From Acidobacteriota bacterium (GTDB taxonomy: Bacteria > Actinomycetota > Acidimicrobiia > Acidimicrobiales > SHLQ01): DNA of 10,654 bases. Made by a program: the position numbers and the translations under genes. Under the pieces are notes generated by a model, which saw only the letters and a list, made by a program, of their open reading frames with translations, did not search any database and was not told the DNA's origin. The DNA is taken from contig JADFOM010000064.1 in assembly GCA_022562835.1 (NCBI GenBank), forward strand, positions 1 to 10,654, read 5' to 3'. Positions 6,371-10,654 of the stretch are shown here, one piece after another. Positions within the stretch are counted from its first letter, which is position 1, and each line of letters opens with the position of its first letter.

Positions 6371-7816
6371 TCACTCGCCGACGAGCCACAGCTTGACCGC
6401 TTGGCGGTAGGCCTCCGGTCCCACGCGTTCACCAAGCACACGTCCAGCGGCGACCTCGCTGGCGAACGAGATACCGGCGTCGGTCGTCGCTTTAGAAACG
6501 GCGCCAATCACCTCCTCATAGTTCGACCAGACCAAGGTCGTTTGACTACCTGGTCCGACCATCCAGTCGTCCTCGGCCACATCGATCTCACGAGACAGCG
6601 CAAGATCACCCTCGAGGAACTCGTTCAACACAGTGCCAGCAGCACCTGCGGCCGCGACCTGTTCGGCCAAGACCGACGGCGAAGAAGGTGACGGGCTGCG
6701 CGGATCCTGGTATGGAATCCATTCCTCCACAGCAATTGGGTCTCCGAAAAGATCGAAGGTCTCTGCGGAGTTCGTAAGGCGACGCACTTCGGTGACTGGC
6801 CGAGGCGACAGGTAGGCCAGCTTCGCTCCCCAGGCCACGACGTAGGTGTCATGCATAGCCGCATGCATTGTAAAGAGTGCCTTGATCGCGTCGTCGCCGG
6901 TCATCGCCGACGACGTGATCACCGATCGAGCCAACTCGTTCCAAGTCAATGCGCTGTGCTCTGTGGTCCAGGCGGCAACCTCTGCACGAGCCGCGTCATC
7001 AAGCATCGACGCCGACGCGGCTATCGAAAGCACTTCGTCGAGATATGGGCCAGGTTCGCGGGGTGGCGGATGTGGGGGTTCGACTGGATAGAGCAGTTCT
7101 GGATCGGTCAGCGCGAACGTAGCTACGTCACCCCAGTGGTACGTCTCAAACCCTTGCGTCTCGTTCGACTCTGGATCCTCGGTTATAACTGGACGGCCGC
7201 TGGAGTCCGTCACCGCTCCGGTGGGCGCTGGCAGAGGTCGCCACGCGGTCTGGTCGGACTCCGTCTGGTCGGGGTCCTCGGTCGGTATTACACGATAGAA
7301 GAAGTCCTCGCCGGAGCCGTCGGTCTCGTGCTCGTCAAGAACCAACGTTGCCATGCGTGCGCCAAACTCCGCTGGCGATTCGATCCCCGGGGTAACGTCG
7401 CTCAGACCATGGCCGTCACGATATTTCTCGACCTCAGCCAACGACACCACTGAATCATCAAAGAGTTCTTCAAACACAACCACAGCCGCTGCGTTCAGTG
7501 CAACGTCGATGCTCGCCGGATCGAACCCCGCGACGATGGCTCTGTGGCCTCCGTCAGGAATCACCCCAGAAGCCTCTCCGTCGAACACCGCCCACGTCTC
7601 ATACAGTGCTTGGTCCAGAATGAATAGTCGTCGAGCGTCGACCGTCTCGGGCCAGACGCCATGGTCGCGAATCAGTTCTGTCGCAAACGTGTTGATCTCA
7701 ACGACCGTCGAGGGATCCTCGAGTGTCGCCGGATCGGCCGGATCACTCGAAGAACTACATCCACCGATGGATAACGCCGCCGCGGTGACGAGCGCGCACA
7801 CCCGAAGAGGGACCAT
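6371..7816 (-). CDS. Lipoprotein distantly related to vanadium haloperoxidase/PAP2 proteins, catalytic site degenerate
   Basis: This 481-residue protein opens with a short signal peptide and lipobox (LSIGGC, Cys20) followed by a Ser/Asp/Pro linker, so it should be a membrane-anchored lipoprotein facing outward. Residues 313-347 (LFTMHAAMHDTYVVAWGAK then LAYLSPRPVTEVRRL) resemble the helix and first active-site motif of bacterial vanadium-dependent haloperoxidase-like proteins, matching K-x6-RP at Lys332 and Arg339-Pro340. The expected PSGH is replaced by PSVL around 380-383, and the later arginine/histidine motif is replaced by SFASEVAAGRVLGERVG (450-466), so the vanadate or phosphate pocket appears incomplete. 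It may be a non-enzymatic or diverged member; function is unknown. ATG 7816 has AGGAAG close upstream. It lies 41 bp downstream of the DoxX gene on the same strand and may be co-transcribed. Confidence 0.72.
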   Translation of the reverse strand: MVPLRVCALVTAAALSIGGCSSSSDPADPATLEDPSTVVEINTFATELIRDHGVWPETVDARRLFILDQALYETWAVFDGEASGVIPDGGHRAIVAGFDPASIDVALNAAAVVVFEELFDDSVVSLAEVEKYRDGHGLSDVTPGIESPAEFGARMATLVLDEHETDGSGEDFFYRVIPTEDPDQTESDQTAWRPLPAPTGAVTDSSGRPVITEDPESNETQGFETYHWGDVATFALTDPELLYPVEPPHPPPREPGPYLDEVLSIAASASMLDDAARAEVAAWTTEHSALTWNELARSVITSSAMTGDDAIKALFTMHAAMHDTYVVAWGAKLAYLSPRPVTEVRRLTNSAETFDLFGDPIAVEEWIPYQDPRSPSPSSPSVLAEQVAAAGAAGTVLNEFLEGDLALSREIDVAEDDWMVGPGSQTTLVWSNYEEVIGAVSKATTDAGISFASEVAAGRVLGERVGPEAYRQAVKLWLVGE

Positions 7817-7857
7817 GTCTTCCTATCGGCGCGTCGATGCCGGGCCTGAGGAACTGG

Positions 7858-8382
7858 CTATGCGTCTTCGGTTGGCGGCGGCCGGTAGAACACAGCCAGA
7901 AGTCCCACACCCGCTGCCAGCCCCAGACCGGCCGATATCGCCATGCCGGTCCATCCGTCGAGATCGTGATCGATGTCGAGCGCGGCATCGAGCGACCAAT
8001 CGCCCGGTCCGAAGGTTGCGAGCGAAACGGCGACGATGGCCAGAATGAACACGTACTCCCAGCCCTCTTTGATGATGAAGAACCCGTTGTATCGATGCAC
8101 GGTCCATCCCGCCACCACCATTAGGCCTACCAACCCGGCCGCCGCGAACGGGGTGAGGAGACCCACGACCAGCAACATTCCGGTGACGACCTCGGTCGTC
8201 GCTGCCAACCTCGCATGCACATGGCCGGGGCGCATTCCCATGCTGTCGAACCATCCGGCGGTACCCGGGAGGCGGCCACCATGGAAGAACTTGCCATAGC
8301 CGTGCGCTGCGATGGTCAGACCAAGCGCCACCCTCAACAGCAATAGAACAACGTTGATCTCATCGGGTAGTGCGGTTTCCAC
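7858..8382 (-). CDS. DoxX-family integral membrane protein
   Basis: With a GTG start at 8382 (METALPDEINVVLLLLR) the protein has 174 residues. AAGGA lies 6 bases upstream of that GTG; the frame stays open to 8478, but that extension looks non-native. It has about five membrane segments (roughly 11-27, 60-77, 79-95, 108-124 and 144-165), with family landmarks HGYGKFFHGG (27-36) at the end of helix 1 and NGFFIIKEGWEYVFIL (99-114) before helix 4. DoxX proteins are small four-helix membrane proteins. Some are linked to thiosulfate:quinone oxidation or to an oxidoreductase complex with superoxide dismutase and a thiosulfate sulfurtransferase, but no such partners occur here, so the role is unassigned. 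The acidic stretch DAALDIDHDLDGW before the last helix is distinctive. It diverges from the thiolase-like gene across 68 bp. Confidence 0.87.
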   Translation of the reverse strand: METALPDEINVVLLLLRVALGLTIAAHGYGKFFHGGRLPGTAGWFDSMGMRPGHVHARLAATTEVVTGMLLVVGLLTPFAAAGLVGLMVVAGWTVHRYNGFFIIKEGWEYVFILAIVAVSLATFGPGDWSLDAALDIDHDLDGWTGMAISAGLGLAAGVGLLAVFYRPPPTEDA

Positions 8383-8437
8383 TGACCATCCTTCGTTCGC
8401 CTCTACCCCGCACCCTAACTGGGGTTCGTGGGTGGCA

Positions 8438-8443
8438 TACAGT
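8438..8443 (+). promoter_or_regulatory. Putative -10 box for a leaderless thiolase-like transcript
   Basis: TACAGT lies exactly 7 bases before the ATG at 8451, which would place the transcription start at the initiation codon. No Shine-Dalgarno is present between them. Confidence 0.5.
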
Positions 8444-8450
8444 TCAACCG

Positions 8451-9512
8451 ATGACAGCGCGCGGGGCCCACACCCCATACATCGTTTCGACGCTGCGGTC
8501 CGCTTTCGCGCCGGTCCACGGTGCTCTCGCCCGCTACCATCCCGTCGACCTCCTGGCAGAGATCATCTGCGGGGTAAAAGATGGCGGTCTCTTCGAAGAA
8601 GACCCGCTCATGTTCTGTGCGGTGCCCGAGCCGGTCGGCGCGCAGGCCGGCAACGTTGCCGAGGCAGCGATGGCTGTAGCTAGCTGGCCGCTCGAACGAC
8701 CGCCCGTCATCCTTAGCGGGGGCGAGTTCTGCGGGCTGGCGGCCCTCAACGCAGCGCTTGACGCAGTGCGGACAGGGCGAAGCGATGTAGCTCTAGCCAC
8801 CGGTGTTGCGAGCGCTTCGGTCGTCCCACCAGGCGCCTCGCTGAGAAGCCGAGACTTTGGGCGTGCGTGGGCAGACCACTCACCGCCACCTTCTCCGTCA
8901 CAGGCATGCGAACAGAGAGCGAGGGCAAGGGCGATCGGTCGAGATCAGCTGCGTGAATGGGCCGACCGGATGCGCAACCAGGACAACTCACCAAACGACA
9001 CGCCCTGGATCCACTCGATCGTCGAACCCTCGAGCGGAACGACACCATCAGCTGACGAAGCACCAAACGACCTGGGTGACGAATGCACGATGTTCGAGGA
9101 TGACGGGGTCATCACCGCGTCGAGCTGGGCAGGAATCAGCGATGGTGCGGCGGTCGTGGTAATCCACCGAAGGCACGATGGCCCAGCTGCCGCGGTTGTG
9201 CAGCGCTGCGCGTGGAGATCTCAACTCCCCCCCAAAGCGGCCCTAACAGCACTCACCGAGGACATCGCCTGGTCGACGGTGGACTCGCAGTGCGCCGTAA
9301 TCGATCTCGAGATTGTCGACGCGCTCGGGCTCGATCCCGACACCGTCAATCTCCTCGGCTCGCCGCTGCTGCGCGGCCGGCCGCAAGGAGTGTCGAACCT
9401 GGCGGCGGCCATCGACGGGCACCAACTCGCCTTGAAAACGGCGCTGCCTGGCCTGATCGTGTGCGCCAGCGTCGAGGGTTCGGTCGAAGCGGTGCGCGTT
9501 GAGCCGGCATAG
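8451..9512 (+). CDS. Short, divergent thiolase-like protein lacking the GHP histidine
   Basis: From ATG 8451 (MTARGAHTPYIVSTLRSAFAP) the protein has 353 residues, against about 390 for typical thiolases. Thiolase landmarks are GGEFCGLAALNAALDAVRTG (90-109), where Cys94 fits the acyl-accepting nucleophile, then SDVALATGVASAS (111-123), a middle CEQRARARAIGRDQLREWAD stretch (153-172), and SSWAGISDGAAVVVI (224-238), matching the SGxxDGAA region. Near the C-terminus, NLLGSPLLRGRPQGVS (300-315) aligns with the NxxGGAIALGHPxGxSG motif, so the catalytic His is Arg310. LIVCASVEG with Cys338 aligns with the CxGGGxG motif but lacks its glycines. Thiolases condense or cleave acyl-CoAs; without the His it probably does not catalyse this normally and may be structural or act in an unknown reaction. 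The upstream frame is open to 8370 but unlikely to be used. No neighbouring beta-oxidation genes are seen. Confidence 0.78.
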   Translation: MTARGAHTPYIVSTLRSAFAPVHGALARYHPVDLLAEIICGVKDGGLFEEDPLMFCAVPEPVGAQAGNVAEAAMAVASWPLERPPVILSGGEFCGLAALNAALDAVRTGRSDVALATGVASASVVPPGASLRSRDFGRAWADHSPPPSPSQACEQRARARAIGRDQLREWADRMRNQDNSPNDTPWIHSIVEPSSGTTPSADEAPNDLGDECTMFEDDGVITASSWAGISDGAAVVVIHRRHDGPAAAVVQRCAWRSQLPPKAALTALTEDIAWSTVDSQCAVIDLEIVDALGLDPDTVNLLGSPLLRGRPQGVSNLAAAIDGHQLALKTALPGLIVCASVEGSVEAVRVEPA

Positions 9513-9527
9513 AACTCGCCGACCCTT

Positions 9528-9552
9528 CTGGCGCGGCGGATCTCCGCGCCGG
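9528..9552 (+). terminator. Hairpin after the thiolase-like gene, no U-tract
   Basis: CTGGCGCGG (9528-9536) pairs with CCGCGCCGG (9544-9552) through 9 bp including one G-U wobble, with a 7-base loop. It begins 15 bases after the stop. There is no following T-run, so it would be a non-canonical terminator of the kind proposed in high-GC actinobacteria, or a transcript-stabilising hairpin. Confidence 0.5.
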
Positions 9553-9574
9553 CACCTCCGTGTGCATAGGGCAC

Positions 9575-9580
9575 TAGCCT
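9575..9580 (+). promoter_or_regulatory. Putative -10 box for a leaderless zinc-ribbon transcript
   Basis: TAGCCT fits TANNNT and ends 6 bases before ATG 9587. No Shine-Dalgarno is present. Confidence 0.35.
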
Positions 9581-9586
9581 GAAACT

Positions 9587-9841
9587 ATGTCGGATTTGGT
9601 ACGGCTCGCGCTCGCGCTCGGCGCGGCAGCGATACTCATACGAATTGGTATGGGTTTCCTGCGATCGCTCGCACAGCCGATTCCCGAGCCGCCGCCAGCG
9701 GGCGAACTCCGTAACGTAAAGCTCCAGTATCGGTGCAGCATCTGCGGCACGGAGGTGCGTATGACCAGCGCGACTGACCTCGAACCCGAGCCGCCACGTC
9801 ATTGTCTCGAGGACATGGACCTGATGTCACCCATCGAATAG
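9587..9841 (+). CDS. Small membrane-anchored zinc-ribbon-like protein
   Basis: This 84-residue protein has one N-terminal hydrophobic segment (LVRLALALGAAAILIRIGMG, 4-23), a proline-rich hinge (PIPEPPPAG, 31-39) and a compact tail with YRCSICGTEVRM (48-59) and PPRHCLEDMDL (69-79). Cys50, Cys53, His72 and Cys73 form a plausible single-zinc site, much like a half zinc ribbon. It resembles short uncharacterised actinobacterial proteins; I cannot name a family or function. The tail is probably cytoplasmic, but topology is not certain. It has no Shine-Dalgarno and may be leaderless. It is convergent with crgA, with a DnaA-box-like inverted repeat starting at the base after its stop. Confidence 0.82.
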   Translation: MSDLVRLALALGAAAILIRIGMGFLRSLAQPIPEPPPAGELRNVKLQYRCSICGTEVRMTSATDLEPEPPRHCLEDMDLMSPIE

Positions 9842-9862
9842 TTATCCACAGGGTGTGGGTAA
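9842..9862. promoter_or_regulatory. Inverted pair of DnaA-box-like nonamers
   Basis: TTATCCACA (9842-9850) is a perfect consensus DnaA box. Three bases later TGTGGGTAA (9854-9862) is the reverse complement of TTACCCACA, one mismatch from consensus. Together they form a 9-3-9 inverted repeat between the convergent zinc-ribbon and crgA genes. In RNA the arms can pair with one G-U wobble, so a terminator hairpin is the alternative reading, although no U-tract follows. The remaining 50 bp up to the crgA stop show nothing else. A pair alone is too few boxes for an oriC. Confidence 0.6.
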
Positions 9863-9911
9863 ACCTGGGGGAAGTTACATCTCTGTAATTGAGCTCGTGA
9901 GCGCGACTCGC

Positions 9912-10193
9912 TCAGCGATACTGCGTGGCCGTGATAATTCCAGCCAGGATCAGACCGAGGCCACCGAGCAGAAACAAGTTGTTTGCAGAACCCGGCAACA
10001 CCTCGGTGTAGTTGAGAAAAATCGTCGCTATCCCAAGGCCGAGTAGAGCGAACATCAATATGGGCACCCAGACCGGTGACGGTGCGAGCTTGGTCGCATC
10101 ACGCTCCAGGTCACGCTGAGCCGATTCCGGGCGAGTTCCTTTGGCGGTGGTCCGTCCGGTTCCTTCGACTCTGCGCTTCTGTGGTCGTGGCAT
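9912..10193 (-). CDS. crgA: Cell division protein CrgA
   Basis: This 93-residue protein has a basic, hydrophilic N-terminus (MPRPQKRRVEGTGR) and two membrane helices joined by a short loop. The first is in SPVWVPILMFALLGLGIATI (38-57) and the second in NLFLLGGLGLILAGIITATQ (72-91), with a conserved end TQYR. This arrangement and the SPVWVP and GGLGLIL stretches are characteristic of CrgA, an actinobacterial inner-membrane protein. In Streptomyces it inhibits or times FtsZ-ring formation, and in Mycobacterium it links FtsZ with septal peptidoglycan synthesis proteins. ATG 10193 has GAGG three bases upstream. The adjacent divergent trpG/pabA-type gene is the usual actinobacterial context, often followed by the pknB/pknA-pbp-rodA cluster, which would lie beyond the window. 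Confidence 0.95.
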   Translation of the reverse strand: MPRPQKRRVEGTGRTTAKGTRPESAQRDLERDATKLAPSPVWVPILMFALLGLGIATIFLNYTEVLPGSANNLFLLGGLGLILAGIITATQYR

Positions 10194-10249
10194 GACCTCA
10201 GGTTAACCGGCCTTTGAGGAATGGTGAGCAACCAACCCCCTTGCGTTGC

Positions 10250-10255
10250 TACGGT
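10250..10255 (+). promoter_or_regulatory. Putative -10 box for a leaderless trpG/pabA transcript
   Basis: TACGGT ends 7 bases before ATG 10263, the spacing expected if the transcript begins at the start codon. No ribosome-binding site is visible. Confidence 0.45.
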
Positions 10256-10262
10256 CAGCACG

Positions 10263-10654
10263 ATGAAGCGAGTACTCGTTATCGACAACTACGACTCGTT
10301 CGTTTACAACCTCGTCCAGTACATCGGTGAAATCGGTGCAGAACCCATCGTCGCCCGTCACGACGCGATCACCAACGACGAGGTAGCAGCGCTCGATCCC
10401 GATGCAATCCTGATCAGCCCGGGCCCCGGCACACCGGACGACGCTGGAATCTCCAACGAAGTGATCGACCGATTCTCTGGAGCGATCCCCATCCTCGGGG
10501 TCTGCCTCGGCCACCAATGCATCGCTCAGTGCTTCGGCGCGTCCATCGTTCGGGCGGAAACGGTGATGCATGGGAAGACCTCGGTTTTCGAGCACGACAA
10601 CAAGGGCGTCTTTGCCGGTCTGCCCTCCCCTGTCGAGGCACCCGCTATCACTCG
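10263..10654 (+). CDS. Glutamine amidotransferase, anthranilate/aminodeoxychorismate synthase component II, 3' end missing
   Basis: The first 130 residues of a class I glutamine amidotransferase are present and the frame runs off the right edge; the family is about 190-210 residues. MKRVLVIDNYDSFVYNLVQY (1-20), ILISPGPGTPDDAG (49-62), the nucleophile elbow GVCLGHQ with Cys81 (79-85), and VMHGKTS (101-107) are diagnostic of TrpG/PabA. The subunit releases ammonia from glutamine for the chorismate-using partner subunit, making anthranilate (tryptophan) or 4-amino-4-deoxychorismate (folate). The two roles cannot be separated from sequence alone. The crgA-adjacent actinobacterial homologue is commonly annotated PabA or TrpG. 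The start at ATG 10263 gives the standard N-terminus. The catalytic His and Glu lie beyond the window. Confidence 0.95.
   Translation, partial: MKRVLVIDNYDSFVYNLVQYIGEIGAEPIVARHDAITNDEVAALDPDAILISPGPGTPDDAGISNEVIDRFSGAIPILGVCLGHQCIAQCFGASIVRAETVMHGKTSVFEHDNKGVFAGLPSPVEAPAIT

Noticed and set aside
6851..8048. Long plus-strand ORFs (200 and 231 codons) opposite the lipoprotein and DoxX genes
   Set aside because: They lie antisense to genes with clear lipobox, motif and membrane features. Their composition is Arg/Ser/Pro-rich, as expected of shadow frames, and no domains are seen.
9221..9802. Minus-strand 193-codon ORF spanning the thiolase-like 3' end and the zinc-ribbon gene
   Set aside because: It overlaps two better-supported plus-strand genes and the hairpin between them, and shows no recognisable motif.
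9842..9911. Chromosomal replication origin
   Set aside because: Only two DnaA-box-like nonamers are present, with no AT-rich unwinding region and no dnaA or dnaN gene.

Overview
The window looks like chromosome from a GC-rich actinobacterium, most plausibly a marine or freshwater Acidimicrobiia relative. The evidence is an F420-dependent LLM-class oxidoreductase fragment, a CrgA cell-division protein beside a TrpG/PabA glutaminase (a typical actinobacterial neighbourhood), several apparently leaderless starts with TANNNT -10 boxes, and hand-counted GC near 60% in sampled blocks. The first ~1.4 kb differs: sampled blocks there are about 43-50% GC, and it encodes a proteobacterial-looking LamG plus amidohydrolase protein. 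It joins the F420 gene abruptly but in frame near 1411-1440, at a GGATCC. This looks more like a chimeric join than a natural fusion.

Layout: (1) 1-1920, minus strand: a TTG-started F420 oxidoreductase N-terminal half running without a stop into a LamG/amidohydrolase_3 segment that leaves the window. (2) 2011-3356, plus: an 18-codon leader ORF with a strong Shine-Dalgarno overlaps (TAATG) the start of an alkylsulfatase-like metallo-beta-lactamase. A long two-sided terminator follows at 3359-3408. (3) 3416-3892, minus: a glutathione peroxidase whose catalytic residue is encoded by in-frame TGA, followed at the right distance by a SECIS-like hairpin. This is a selenoprotein that a standard gene caller would truncate to its last 68 residues. 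(4) 3952-4131: 57-bp tandem copies of the 3' end of the next gene, each with the terminal ligase motif and a stop. (5) 4093-5640, minus: a 4CL-like acyl-CoA ligase. (6) 5701-6369, plus: a HAD phosphatase/mutase. (7) 6371-8382, minus: DoxX membrane protein, then a lipoprotein distantly like vanadium haloperoxidases but lacking key histidines. (8) 8451-9512, plus: a short thiolase-like protein that keeps the nucleophilic Cys but has lost the GHP histidine. (9) 9587-10654: a small membrane-anchored zinc-ribbon protein, an inverted pair of DnaA-box-like nonamers, crgA (minus) and the start of trpG/pabA (plus).

The genes do not form one pathway. MBL hydrolase, GPx, ligase, HAD and thiolase-like genes suggest lipid or xenobiotic acyl metabolism and peroxide defence, and the right end belongs to the conserved cell-division/pabA neighbourhood. 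The best discovery candidate is the selenocysteine GPx. The tandem 3'-end duplication, the catalytically degenerate thiolase and haloperoxidase-like proteins, and the DnaA-box palindrome also merit checking.
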